From Enterovibrio norvegicus FF-33 (lineage in GTDB: Bacteria; Pseudomonadota; Gammaproteobacteria; Enterobacterales; Vibrionaceae): a stretch of DNA of 64,000 bases. Positions 17,677-26,746 of this stretch are shown one piece after another. The DNA lies in assembly GCF_000286835.2 (NCBI RefSeq), contig NZ_AJYD02000038.1, positions 1,133,243 to 1,197,242 of the forward strand, given 5' to 3'. A model generated the notes under the pieces. The model did not search any database. It had not been told where the DNA came from and saw only the letters and a list, made by a program, of their open reading frames with translations. Position 1 is the first letter of the stretch; each line of letters starts with the position of its first letter. Made by a program: the position numbers and the translations under genes.

Positions 17677-18798
17677 CTACGAGACATAGCTCAGGTAGCT
17701 CCAAATCCACGTCCACAAATCAAGTAAGGCTTCTCCAAACGCAGACTGACGAGGATAAAAACTGACGGTTGCAAGGCCGCCGTATCGGAGATTAACGTCA
17801 TCGGGAATGTCAAAGAAACGAACATTCACGGGGAAACGCTGTGCATGTTGAATACCTGCTGGCGAATCAAACAAGCCATTGTTGCCATCGATTTGAAGGC
17901 TTCCATTGCCGCTGCTACCCCAGCCAATCGAAGTGACTTCGCCGTGAAAAATTTCACCGGGATAGGCATCAAAGACAATCTTCACGATGGTGCCTTTTTG
18001 GATATAGACCAGCGAATTTTCACGCACCATGGCGGTTAGCCAGAAATGATTGTTATTGATGTAGGTCAGTAGAGGGTGTCCTGTCGCCGCATAATCACCG
18101 GCTGTTAGGTTGATATTGGTGATGACACCAGCGGCAGGGGCATTGATGTCGGTATAAGACAGGTCGAGCAGTGCTTGATCGAGTTTGTTCAGCGCTGATT
18201 TAACCTGAGGGTTATTTTCACCTTTCGGACCTAATGCTTCCTGCGCTCTGGCAAATCCTGCGGTGGCTTCTGCAAGATTGGCTCTGGCGGTATTCAGTGC
18301 CGATAGGCTGTCATCAAGCGTGGCTTGGCTGACCACGCCTCGACGCGCGAGAGTCGTGTTGCGTTCAGCATGTTGTTTTGCATTGGCGAGTTTGACGCGA
18401 GCCGCGACTTGCGTGGCTTTGGCTGCGTCTACAGCCGCAGAATCGGCATTGACGGATTGCGAGGCTTGTTGAAGTGCTAACCGCGCGGATTCTACGTTTA
18501 ATTGAAACGGACTCTTTTCAATAGCAAGCAAGGCTTGATTGCGTTTGACCTCGGCATTGTTAACCACCGAAATGCTCGAAATGGGGCCTGAGACCTGAGG
18601 GCTAATGCGAATAAGCTGCCCGTTGACTCTGCCATGGCTGGTCATAGGCGTCACGCGGTCAGCCCACAAGGTATAGAACCAAATGACCAATGCTAACGCG
18701 ATCAGGTAATAAGTGAAGCGACGCGCGCTGTTTACGGCGGCGGATTGTTCCCCTTTATCCGTTTCTTCCTCATCGCTAGGCTTGTTGGCATCACTCAT
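17677..18798 (-). CDS. HlyD/EmrA-family periplasmic adaptor protein
   Basis: I start this 373-residue protein at ATG 18798 (MSDANKPSDEEETDKGEQ), with aagga about 9 bases upstream. The frame is open 102 codons further, but that part lacks the family's features. A short acidic cytoplasmic N-terminus is followed by one TM helix (YYLIALALVIWFYTLWA), the first lipoyl half (ISPQVSGPISSISVVNNAEV), a long alpha-hairpin rich in Ala/Gln (about residues 100-200), the second lipoyl half (INAPAAGVITNINLTAGDYA) and a beta-barrel domain. It is a membrane-fusion adaptor that links the DUF2955 pump to an outer-membrane TolC-type channel encoded elsewhere. Confidence 0.88.
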   Translation of the reverse strand: MSDANKPSDEEETDKGEQSAAVNSARRFTYYLIALALVIWFYTLWADRVTPMTSHGRVNGQLIRISPQVSGPISSISVVNNAEVKRNQALLAIEKSPFQLNVESARLALQQASQSVNADSAAVDAAKATQVAARVKLANAKQHAERNTTLARRGVVSQATLDDSLSALNTARANLAEATAGFARAQEALGPKGENNPQVKSALNKLDQALLDLSYTDINAPAAGVITNINLTAGDYAATGHPLLTYINNNHFWLTAMVRENSLVYIQKGTIVKIVFDAYPGEIFHGEVTSIGWGSSGNGSLQIDGNNGLFDSPAGIQHAQRFPVNVRFFDIPDDVNLRYGGLATVSFYPRQSAFGEALLDLWTWIWSYLSYVS

Positions 18799-19069
18799 CA
18801 CATCGTCCTTTTTGTCATGACCATTTTCAGAATGGCCATTAAAAATGGATGATGGTGACTCATCCACGGAAGGTAATTCTATGAGGAGTGAGAAGGAAAA
18901 GTTGTCCAAGTTAAGACACTTTGTTGTAAACAGTGTCATATCAGCTATATAGGGTACGACGTGTGTTTTAGCGACTTTAGGGTAAAAGAAGTAATTGGGG
19001 GGCTGGCGTTCGATTGATCGCAGCTCCCCAGAAATCTGTTCAATGTGTTGGGTCGGCAATGATTGCGTG

Positions 19070-19834
19070 TTATTGACCAATAAAATTGGGTTTACGTTTA
19101 GCAATAAACGCTTTCATTCCTTCTTTTTGGTCGTGAGTCGCGAACAAACTGTGGAAAACTCGACGCTCAAAGCGTACCCCTTCGCTCACGGGCAACTTCT
19201 CTGCATTTACAACGCATTCTTTTGCCAGAACAACAGCAGGTTTGCTGTAACTGGCGATAGTGTGTGCCGCATCCATGGTTTCTCGCAGCAGTTGGTGTTC
19301 AGGCACGACACGAGACACCAGCCCTGCACGTTCAGCTTCTGTCGCGTCCATCATTCTGCCTGTTAATATCATGTCCATGGCTTTGGCTTTTCCGACCAGT
19401 TTGGTCAGGCGCTGAGAGCCACCCATGCCCGGAATGACGCCAATGGTGAGCTCAGGTTGACCAAATAGCGCTGAATCGGCCGCAAAAATGGTGTCGCACA
19501 TCATCGCAAGCTCACAACCGCCGCCTAATGCATAACCCGAAACCGCCGCAATGATGGGAGTACGAATTCGGTCGATAGCTTCCCAACCCGCAAAATAATC
19601 GCATTCAGCCATTTCTTGGTAGTTCTTGTTTGCCATTTCGCTGATGTCTGCGCCTGCCGCGAAGATCTGTTCAGAGCCTGTGATAACAAAACAGCCCACG
19701 TCGGGATTAGTGTCATATTCCGAGAGTGTTGCCGTGAGTTCTTGCATCAACGCTGAGTTGAGCGCGTTACGTTTCTCTGGACGATTTAGGCGGATGACAA
19801 CAACGCCTTGGTCCATGGTGGTTTTAATAAGCAT
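19070..19834 (-). CDS. enoyl-CoA hydratase/isomerase family protein (crotonase fold)
   Basis: The protein has about 254 residues. I choose ATG 19834 because AAGGA lies 7 bases upstream; ATG 19840 is the alternative. Crotonase motifs are complete: LNRPEKRNALNSAL at the N-terminus, oxyanion loops FAAGADISEM and SGYALGGGCELAMMCD, and the acid/base segment QPELTIGVIPGMGGSQRL with one of the two usual catalytic Glu residues. The usual reaction is hydration of a 2-enoyl-CoA, but the family also does isomerisation and hydrolysis. It is the third gene of a tight operon with an adenylation enzyme and a membrane flavoprotein (10-base gap), so it may act on an acyl intermediate of that pathway rather than in beta-oxidation. 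Confidence 0.9.
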   Translation of the reverse strand: MLIKTTMDQGVVVIRLNRPEKRNALNSALMQELTATLSEYDTNPDVGCFVITGSEQIFAAGADISEMANKNYQEMAECDYFAGWEAIDRIRTPIIAAVSGYALGGGCELAMMCDTIFAADSALFGQPELTIGVIPGMGGSQRLTKLVGKAKAMDMILTGRMMDATEAERAGLVSRVVPEHQLLRETMDAAHTIASYSKPAVVLAKECVVNAEKLPVSEGVRFERRVFHSLFATHDQKEGMKAFIAKRKPNFIGQ

Positions 19835-19844
19835 ATTCATGTCC

Positions 19845-21188
19845 TTAACTGTCCCAGATGGCGCCAAAAGCAGGTATGCCACGGCTTTCTAAACCGAACA
19901 CAACTTGACGTGTAAGTTTTTGATTGGAAATGCAAATAACTGCTTCTGCATCAAACGCTTCGTAGGCAGCATAAGCCAATTGCACCATGTCAGGCTTACC
20001 TTGCTTATCGGTATCCCAGATCAGTGCATCGGGTTGTGCGGCAAGAATTTCGTCGACCAATTCATCACCATAGGTTTTGCGAGGGTCACGCGTTGACCAC
20101 ACCAGCTGAATCGGCAATTTTTGTGCTAACAAATGTGGTATACAAGGGCCAATACCGCTGCCCGTAGCGATATACACCACGCGTTTGAACAGTACTTCGA
20201 TGTTTGCGACACCCGCGGTCGGGATGCCTTTCACCCATAGGTGACTCGGTTTGTCGTCAATCAGTTTCCCCGTCCAGTCACCAGCGCGGGATACGGTCAA
20301 GCGATAACCGGGTTCAGTTGGCGAAGGTACATTGGCAAAGTGGTGCCATTCAGAAAGTGGAGAGCGGCTTATTGCCATTGAAGAGCCCGCAAACGGGGTG
20401 ACGCCGTAATTGAACTTCAGCAGCGCGACATGGCGTGAGGGCGTCGTGATAGAAACAGGCACTTTACGGAGGCGTAACCACGGTAACAGTATGCTGAATG
20501 TCATGATGCTGATGAGCCACATAGATGGTGTTTGCAGCATGCGAGCCAATGGAGTTAACTCGGGTTTGCTGTCCGCCGCAACCGCGAATGCCTGCACCCA
20601 AAACAAGATGAGGATTGACCACCCGGCAAAACGGTGTGTCCGCTCGAAGGCATTGTGAAACTTCTTCCGAATATTGGGCATGGCCATCGCGATGATCACC
20701 ACCAATAAGCCAACAATCGCCATTGTGCTATACAGGCTGGTGGATGAGACGGATGAAGGGGCTTGATTGCGTTGATAAATCAGCGCACCAGTGAAAAGCG
20801 CAAACCATAACGAACCGTTTACCGCACAGCCACTATGAAGACCGCCGTGATGATAGATTTTGCCTAGATGCCAACGAACAGAAAGCGGCCAAGTGACGGG
20901 GGCGCGTGTCGCAAGCCAGAACAGTAAATTGATGATGTACTGTTGTCGAATCAGTATTGCAACGAAGAAGTTACTGATCACCATGTTGCTGAGGCTTGAG
21001 AGATCAATCTGGCTTGTAAAAAACCATTGTCCCTGCGTGACACCATAGATCAGCCAACCTAGATTGATCACAGACACCAAGATGATTAAGCGAACGTAAT
21101 GTTCCAGTGCGGGATATTTCCACATGCGTTGCAGTAAACCCTGCTTGGCAGGTAACTCAGAATGGGAATGAGAGTAAGGAGCCATCAT
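19845..21188 (-). CDS. membrane flavoprotein oxidoreductase, ferric-reductase-like (TmpA-type)
   Basis: The 447-residue protein has an N-terminal membrane domain of about six helices (residues 30-240) with His-containing segments (YHHGGLHSGCAVNG and ERTHRFAGW). A soluble C-terminal domain resembles ferredoxin-NADP reductase: flavin-type strand GYRLTVSRAGDWTGKLI, nucleotide-binding loop YIATGSGIGPCIPHLL and the closing aromatic tail GIPAFGAIWDS. The His spacing does not clearly match the bis-haem pattern of FRE/NOX enzymes, so haem binding is uncertain. It starts 3 bases after the adenylation gene, with GAGGAA overlapping that gene's stop. From memory, the closest described relatives are the fungal membrane flavoproteins TmpA and TmpB. 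Electron acceptor unknown. Confidence 0.72.
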   Translation of the reverse strand: MMAPYSHSHSELPAKQGLLQRMWKYPALEHYVRLIILVSVINLGWLIYGVTQGQWFFTSQIDLSSLSNMVISNFFVAILIRQQYIINLLFWLATRAPVTWPLSVRWHLGKIYHHGGLHSGCAVNGSLWFALFTGALIYQRNQAPSSVSSTSLYSTMAIVGLLVVIIAMAMPNIRKKFHNAFERTHRFAGWSILILFWVQAFAVAADSKPELTPLARMLQTPSMWLISIMTFSILLPWLRLRKVPVSITTPSRHVALLKFNYGVTPFAGSSMAISRSPLSEWHHFANVPSPTEPGYRLTVSRAGDWTGKLIDDKPSHLWVKGIPTAGVANIEVLFKRVVYIATGSGIGPCIPHLLAQKLPIQLVWSTRDPRKTYGDELVDEILAAQPDALIWDTDKQGKPDMVQLAYAAYEAFDAEAVICISNQKLTRQVVFGLESRGIPAFGAIWDS

Positions 21189-21191
21189 GGG

Positions 21192-22829
21192 TTATTCCTC
21201 TCCTGTCTTGTGGGACTTAACGTTGTTGTGAAACTGGTCATAAAGCGCCTTTAGTTCGCGTTTATCCACTTTCCCACGTGGCGTTAATGGCAGCGCATCG
21301 AGGGCCATGACACGCACAGGCACGCAATAATAGGGAAGGTTTTCAGCAACGTGGTTTATCGCTTCTTGTTCGTCAACATTGGCAGGAACAACGAAGGAAA
21401 CGAGGTGGTCAGTGTCTGCTTTTAGGGTGACGGCCAAGCGACAACTAGGCAGTTGCTCAATCATGGCTGAGACAGCATCAAGCTCCACGCGAAACCCTTT
21501 CACTTTCACTTGATCGTCGGTGCGGCCATAGTGTTCAAGTTCACCATCTGGCGTCCATCTGCCAAGGTCTCGTGTTCTGAACATCACATGTCCATCGCCT
21601 AAAAAAGGATCCGCACGATATCGTGATTGACTGAGTTCAGCGTTAGCGAGATACCCTTTCGTTACGCAAACACCGCCCGCCCACATTTCACCCACGTCGC
21701 CGATTGCGCAGGGTTCGAGTTTTTCATTTAGCACATACACGGTGTTGTTTGGGGTAGGTTTGCCAATGGTCAGTGAGTCGCCAGGACGGTAAAGTTTGGC
21801 GGTATTGATGATGGTGGTTTCTGTCGGCCCGCAACAGTTATAGAAATCGCAGAATGCGCCCCAAGTATCTGCCAGTGGTTTAGGACAGGGCTCACCTGCA
21901 ACGGCAACAACACTAACATCACGACACTTTTCAGGGTCAATCTGACTCAGTACCGATGGCGTGGCGACAATCACGTCGGCATTCATGGCGGTGTGCTCAA
22001 TGATTTTGTCCCGAATTAGCAAAGTTCCGCCATGACACAGTGCCACAAACACTTCCCACGCTGACATATCAAACGCAATACTCAATATCTGCGCCACGCG
22101 TGTGCCCGGTTTGACACCAAGATTACCCGGTGTAGTCATCACAATATTGCAGACATTTTGATGCGTAACTTGCACACCGTTGGGTCTTCCAGTCGTGCCT
22201 GAGGTAAACAGAATAAAGCAGGTGTTCTGAGGCTTTGTTGGGCGTTTACCTGTTATGTCTAAAGAGCAAAACTCTTCTGATTTTAATAGATTATCCAGCT
22301 CAATTACCGCACAACCGTTGAGTGTAGGGAGGTCTTTTAGGTGTTGAGAAAGTGTCAGTACGATCTTAATGCGTGCAGTGTCAACGATATGTTCGAGCTG
22401 AGGGTGTGGGGCGACGCCAGCGTGCTGGGGCACATAATTGGCGCCAATTTTTAGGCATGCCATCAAACCAATCAACATAGGTATTGACCGAGTAAGGAAA
22501 AGGCCGACGGAGTCGCCAGGTCTAACCCCACGTTGCTGGAGAAATGTTGCGAGCTGTTCAGCGCTGTGATTAAGGGTTTGATAAGAAATAGAGCGATTGC
22601 CATGCATAGCGGCAATGGCATGGGGTGTATTCTCGGCGTGATATTCGAAAGCTTTATTTAGTGTATTGAACGAGGGCTTTTCTCGAGGGCCACGACCAAA
22701 CTCAATGAATTTTCGAAGCTCGAAGGCATCGAGACTTGCCAGCGGTGAAATATTGAAGATGTTGTCATTGCCCGTTAGCAATGATTTTGGTGATGGCGGA
22801 AACAACGCCGAATTAAGTGAAACTGTCAT
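21192..22829 (-). CDS. stand-alone adenylation enzyme (NRPS A-domain-like)
   Basis: The 545-residue AMP-forming enzyme starts at ATG 22829 after agggaga. Adenylation motifs: A3 FILFTSGTTGRPNGVQ, A4 IAFDMSAWEVF, A5 YNCCGPTETTI, A7/A8 RTRDLGRWTPDGELEHYGRT and VKVKGFRVE, A10 LTPRGKVDK with catalytic Lys520. Asp254 in A4 is the residue that binds the alpha-amino group in amino-acid-activating A domains, so an amino acid is the likely substrate. The usual Lys of the A3 P-loop (PKG) is Asn217. No carrier-protein or condensation domain follows, so the acyl-AMP must go to a separate acceptor. It heads the operon with the flavoprotein and crotonase genes. End product unknown. Confidence 0.85.
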   Translation of the reverse strand: MTVSLNSALFPPSPKSLLTGNDNIFNISPLASLDAFELRKFIEFGRGPREKPSFNTLNKAFEYHAENTPHAIAAMHGNRSISYQTLNHSAEQLATFLQQRGVRPGDSVGLFLTRSIPMLIGLMACLKIGANYVPQHAGVAPHPQLEHIVDTARIKIVLTLSQHLKDLPTLNGCAVIELDNLLKSEEFCSLDITGKRPTKPQNTCFILFTSGTTGRPNGVQVTHQNVCNIVMTTPGNLGVKPGTRVAQILSIAFDMSAWEVFVALCHGGTLLIRDKIIEHTAMNADVIVATPSVLSQIDPEKCRDVSVVAVAGEPCPKPLADTWGAFCDFYNCCGPTETTIINTAKLYRPGDSLTIGKPTPNNTVYVLNEKLEPCAIGDVGEMWAGGVCVTKGYLANAELSQSRYRADPFLGDGHVMFRTRDLGRWTPDGELEHYGRTDDQVKVKGFRVELDAVSAMIEQLPSCRLAVTLKADTDHLVSFVVPANVDEQEAINHVAENLPYYCVPVRVMALDALPLTPRGKVDKRELKALYDQFHNNVKSHKTGEE

Positions 22830-22984
22830 CTTGATCTCCCTGACATCAGTGCTCCAAATTGCGCGAAGCGATCAGGAGTGATAGGGAGAATCTAGCGAAC
22901 AAATCTCACAAAATTATCGCGGAGGGTTCGCAAAGTGTTAGTAATGGATAGAAGTCTGATTCATAAAGGATTCATGACGATAGA

Positions 22985-23986
22985 TCAGAGGCTTTCACCG
23001 ATCTCTATTTGGTAACCAAGGTCGATAGACGGTTTCCAATCTTCGTTGCCTTTTAGGCGATTGAGCAATTGCTCGGCAGCGACGCGTCCTACATCTTCCC
23101 TTGGCGTGACGACCGTCGCCAGTCTAGGCAGCATTGCTCGGCTGATATCCAAGCCGTGAAAGCCTGCGATGGCAATGTCTTCGGGAATACGAATATCACG
23201 GCGTTGGCACTCAAAGAGCGCGCCGATCGCTAAATCATCGTTGGTACAAAATATGCCATCGACATCAGGGTGGTTTGCGACCAACTCCTTGAGCAAGGTT
23301 GACCCTAAGGTAAACGAAGAGGCTTCCTCTGTTTGCAAGGTAATGGGCACTAATCCGCTGGCATTCATGGCGTCGAGATAACCCGCCATTTTCAGTTGCG
23401 TACGCTGATCCATGCGTGCGGCGAAATAGGCAATTTGCTTGCATCCTTTGTCCAGCATGGCCTGTGTCATGGCTTTGGCTGCTGCACCGTTATCAAATCC
23501 GACGGCTTGTTCAATGCAGGGAGAAATGGAGTCCATGATTTCGACCACAGGAATAGAGGCGGTTTCGAGCATCTTCCTCGATTTGTCTGTGTGCGTGGTT
23601 TGCGAAAGAATGATGGCGTCAACGTTGTAAGAAAGCAGTGAAGCAATACTTTGCTCTTCGAGTTCAGCGCTGTAACCGTAGTGAGCAATCATGGTTTGAT
23701 AGCCAGCGGGCGCGGTCACCGATTCGATGCCGCGAATGACTTCAGCAAACACCTGATTAGTCAAAGAAGGCACGAGCACACCAATGGCGTTACTTTTTGC
23801 ATTGGAAAGAATATCAGGGGCACGATTAGGAATGTAGCCAAGCGCTTCGACCGCCGTTTCAATCTTGTCTTTCAGCGCTTCTGATACCTGTGACGGGTCG
23901 CGAAGACAGCGGCTCACTGTCATTTTTGTTACGCCAACTTGGTCGGCGATATCTTGAAGTGTCGGTCTTTTTTTCTTACTCGCCAT
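22985..23986 (-). CDS. gntR: LacI-family repressor, GntR type
   Basis: The 333-residue repressor has a helix-turn-helix at residues 8-30 (TLQDIADQVGVTKMTVSRCL) and hinge LGYIPNRAPDILSN. The periplasmic-binding-like effector domain starts at SNAIGVLVPSLTNQVF. It closely resembles the gluconate repressor GntR. It lies 228 bases downstream of gntK on the same strand. Its likely operators are the two gttaccggtaac palindromes upstream of the TRAP transporter, a good match to GntR sites of enteric bacteria. The effector should be gluconate or a related sugar acid. Confidence 0.85.
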   Translation of the reverse strand: MASKKKRPTLQDIADQVGVTKMTVSRCLRDPSQVSEALKDKIETAVEALGYIPNRAPDILSNAKSNAIGVLVPSLTNQVFAEVIRGIESVTAPAGYQTMIAHYGYSAELEEQSIASLLSYNVDAIILSQTTHTDKSRKMLETASIPVVEIMDSISPCIEQAVGFDNGAAAKAMTQAMLDKGCKQIAYFAARMDQRTQLKMAGYLDAMNASGLVPITLQTEEASSFTLGSTLLKELVANHPDVDGIFCTNDDLAIGALFECQRRDIRIPEDIAIAGFHGLDISRAMLPRLATVVTPREDVGRVAAEQLLNRLKGNEDWKPSIDLGYQIEIGESL

Positions 23987-24214
23987 AATGAAATTCTAAT
24001 CGCATCCTTTCACATATCGTGGTCGTTGATGTTACACCTTCGCGCTATTCCGCTCACCATTTTGTTGTGAGTGGCTCGTTTATACCCAAGCATCTTTAGG
24101 TTGTTTACGAATATGAGGTACTTAGGGCAATAACACTGTGCCGCCGTGTGAGCACCGGTTGCTAGAACTCAACTTCTTCTCTTGGCACATCACGCCAAGG
24201 CCAATCATGGAATA

Positions 24215-24724
24215 TCAGACTGACTCATTGCTAGCGCCTCCTAGTGCGAGGATCACTTGATCTACTACGTCTTCCGATTGATGTGAAACGTCAATAAAAA
24301 CGGCCTCATCTGCCGTGGGTTCAACCAAGGTTTCAAATTGGCTGCGCAGCATTTCTTCGCCGTTGAAGTAATGATCGGTACGCTTTTGGTGGCGAGACCA
24401 AATGGTGTCGAAATCTCCTCTGAGGTACACAATTGTCATGTCATCGTTGTTGAGGCGCAAAGTGTCGCGATAGGTTTTTTTCAGTGCAGAGCAAGCAACA
24501 ACCAGCTCATCATTGTCGATGAATAATTGGTTCAATGTGGTTAGCCAACCGTGTCTGTCGGCATCACTTAGCGGAATACCCTGACGCATTTTTTTGACGT
24601 TTTCCTCAGGGTGGAAGTCATCACCATCATAAAAGGGAATAGCCAGTTTTTGTGCAATCAGGCTACCAATGAGGCTTTTCCCTGAGCCTGAAACGCCCAT
24701 GAATAAGATTTTCTTAGGTTTCAT
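24215..24724 (-). CDS. gntK: gluconokinase
   Basis: The 169-residue P-loop kinase phosphorylates gluconate to 6-phosphogluconate, feeding the Entner-Doudoroff and pentose phosphate routes. Walker A is MGVSGSGKSLIG (residues 9-20), followed by FYDGDDFHPEENVKKMRQGIP, the family's substrate-binding signature. VVACSALKKTYRDTLR and VYLRGDFDTIWSR also match. Length is normal. It lies 75 bases after dctM, separated by a small hairpin with a T-run, so its expression may be lower than that of the transporter. Confidence 0.93.
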   Translation of the reverse strand: MKPKKILFMGVSGSGKSLIGSLIAQKLAIPFYDGDDFHPEENVKKMRQGIPLSDADRHGWLTTLNQLFIDNDELVVACSALKKTYRDTLRLNNDDMTIVYLRGDFDTIWSRHQKRTDHYFNGEEMLRSQFETLVEPTADEAVFIDVSHQSEDVVDQVILALGGASNESV

Positions 24725-24764
24725 TACAATCGTTATCCTCTTGCCTTTATCAATGCGGAAGGCA

Positions 24765-24784
24765 CAAAAAAGTCACCGAGTGAC
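24765..24784 (-). terminator. weak terminator/attenuator between dctM and gntK
   Basis: On the minus strand a 5-bp stem (gtcac / gtgac, loop tcg) is followed directly by a T-run. The stem is short, so readthrough into gntK is expected. Confidence 0.45.
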
Positions 24785-24799
24785 CGGTTAGAAACGGCA

Positions 24800-26116
24800 T
24801 CATTTCCACCACATAGCGAGTTGCGGAAAGGCGATGGTTAAGCCCAGCACAAGGATCTGAAGCGCGATAAATGGCAGCAGCGAACTGAAGATTTCGCCTA
24901 GACTGATGTCTTTTGGTGCAACGGATTTAAGGTAAAACGCCGCGGGCCCAAACGGGGGTGACAGGAAAGAAACCTGCATGTTTAAACAGAACACCACGCC
25001 AAACCAAATCGGGTCATAACCCAGCTCGGTGATCATGGGCACGAAGATCGGCATCGTGAGCAAAGCAACACCAACCCAATCGAGGAACATGCCCAGTACC
25101 AGCAAAATCAGCATCATGATCAGAAGCGTGGAAAGCGCACCACCGCCACTGAGGGAGAAGATCACATCACCGACAAAATCGATGCCGCCCATCAGATTGT
25201 AAATGCCGACTAAGGCACTGGCTCCGATGCCTATCCAAATGATCATGCCGCACGTACGCATGGTTGCGACGGCACTGTCTTTGAGCATGCTGTAGTTGAG
25301 TTCACCACGAATTGCCGCACTCGCCATGATGCCGATAACGCCGAGTGCCGAGGCTTCTGTGACCGACGCGATACCGGAATAGATACTGCCCAGCACTACC
25401 GCAACAGAGAGTAGCGGGAAAAACAGCGCCTTCATGTAGCTGATTTCCTCCTCTTCTTCCGCATCAGACGGAATGGTATCGGGCGCAAGTGACGGGTCTA
25501 AATAACAGCGGATCAACACATAAGCGATGTAGAAACTTGCCAGCAACAGGGCAGGCAAGAACGATGCTTTGAACAAATCACCGATGGAGACACTCGCGGT
25601 CATGCCATAAATGATGAGTACGATACTGGGGGGCAGCATGGTGCCGAGTGCGCCGCCCGCGCAGGTTGTACCAATGGCGAGCTTGCGGTTGTAGCCTAAT
25701 CGCAGCATTTGAGGCAGCGCGAGAATGCCGAGTAGGACGGTTTCGCCGCCAATGACACCGCTCATCGAAGCCAGAATCACGGCAACAAGCAGAGTTTGAA
25801 CCGCCACGCCGCCACGAACACGACGACCAATGATCCGCATGGCATTGAACAAATCTTTGGCAATCCCTGACCGATCTAAGATTGAAGCCATCAAGACAAA
25901 CATGGGGACAGCGAGAAACACATAACCTGAAACAAAACTGTAGGTGCGGCTAGCAATCAAAGGCAGCGCATCAGGGCCAAACCAACCTAAGGTGAAAAAC
26001 AAGGCGACAAAGCCAGTCACGAAGGCCAGTTGCATGCCAGTGAGCAGGAGAGCGACCATCATTGCCAGCATGAGAATACTGCCCCAACCGAGGCCGATTG
26101 CCGATAAATCAAACAT
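24800..26116 (-). CDS. TRAP transporter large permease (DctM-like)
   Basis: The 438-residue inner-membrane protein has about twelve helices, the usual size for DctM. Typical segments are FVSGYVFLAVPMFVLMASIL, GVIGGETVLLGILALPQML and TCAGGALGTMLPPSIVLIIY. It forms the sodium-dependent transport pore together with the small permease. Its start overlaps the small-permease stop by 8 bases. Given the adjacent gntK and the upstream GntR-type operators, gluconate or another sugar acid is the likely substrate. Confidence 0.93.
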   Translation of the reverse strand: MFDLSAIGLGWGSILMLAMMVALLLTGMQLAFVTGFVALFFTLGWFGPDALPLIASRTYSFVSGYVFLAVPMFVLMASILDRSGIAKDLFNAMRIIGRRVRGGVAVQTLLVAVILASMSGVIGGETVLLGILALPQMLRLGYNRKLAIGTTCAGGALGTMLPPSIVLIIYGMTASVSIGDLFKASFLPALLLASFYIAYVLIRCYLDPSLAPDTIPSDAEEEEEISYMKALFFPLLSVAVVLGSIYSGIASVTEASALGVIGIMASAAIRGELNYSMLKDSAVATMRTCGMIIWIGIGASALVGIYNLMGGIDFVGDVIFSLSGGGALSTLLIMMLILLVLGMFLDWVGVALLTMPIFVPMITELGYDPIWFGVVFCLNMQVSFLSPPFGPAAFYLKSVAPKDISLGEIFSSLLPFIALQILVLGLTIAFPQLAMWWK

Positions 26117-26669
26117 CTTTCGACTTCCTAAAACGGGTGATTTCTTGAATGAGGTGCAGCGTAAACTGAATCACCAAAATGCAGAGTACGACGAAAATAA
26201 GCCCTTTGAGCAGCGCAGGGTAAGGGGCGTTTAGCACCGAACCTGATGTCTCAAGGCGAAGGTCTCCCCACGGTGCAAACCAAGATTCGTTGGCGGTGAG
26301 GTAGGCGGAATAAGTCAGCATGCCAGCGAAAGCGAGCCCAATAATGTGGTGGACGATGTTGAGGTATTGGCGTTTTCGAGGTGATACGGCGTCGTAGATC
26401 AGCACGACGCGAACGTGCTTGTTGGCCGCAAAAGCATAAATGCCACCGATGATGAACAAAGACCCACCAATAAACGAGGCCGTTTCATGCACCCAAGTCG
26501 TGGGCGCGTTAAAGGCGTAGCGCATGATGACTTCGTAAAACGAGATCAACGCGGTGACGATAAACAGCAAGCTGAGCGCGTCGCCGACACGAATAATGGC
26601 TCTGTCTAAAAAATTGCGCGGCTCGTCTTCATGGTGGCTGGCTTCAGCCTTGGCCAGTTTATTATCCAT
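26109..26669 (-). CDS. TRAP transporter small permease (DctQ-like)
   Basis: The 186-residue protein starts at ATG 26669 (MDNKLAKAEASHHEDE); a TTG start 16 codons upstream is unlikely. It has four helices and the DctQ signature YEVIMRYAFNAPTTWVHE. A hairpin lies between this gene and the binding protein gene, which would favour higher expression of the latter. It is coupled to the large permease by overlap. Confidence 0.9.
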   Translation of the reverse strand: MDNKLAKAEASHHEDEPRNFLDRAIIRVGDALSLLFIVTALISFYEVIMRYAFNAPTTWVHETASFIGGSLFIIGGIYAFAANKHVRVVLIYDAVSPRKRQYLNIVHHIIGLAFAGMLTYSAYLTANESWFAPWGDLRLETSGSVLNAPYPALLKGLIFVVLCILVIQFTLHLIQEITRFRKSKDV

Positions 26670-26688
26670 AACAATCTTGTCCTGAATA

Positions 26689-26708
26689 AAGAGGGCGTGA
26701 GCCCTCTT
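26689..26708 (-). other. intercistronic hairpin between TRAP binding protein and permeases
   Basis: An 8-bp perfect stem (aagagggc / gccctctt) with a 4-base loop. It probably protects the binding-protein message or causes partial termination. Confidence 0.6.
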
Positions 26709-26746
26709 GAAATCCAATGGTTGGAAGGGAATCCAAACGAAGGGGG

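Noticed and set aside
18799..19104. N-terminal extension of the HlyD-family protein by 102 codons
   Set aside because: Family members begin with a short cytoplasmic tail before the TM helix; the extension overlaps the end of the crotonase gene and has no better ribosome site.
24181..24199. Inverted repeat cttggc/gccaag after gntK considered as a terminator
   Set aside because: The stem is 6 bp with a 7-base loop, and the minus-strand tail is purine-rich rather than T-rich.
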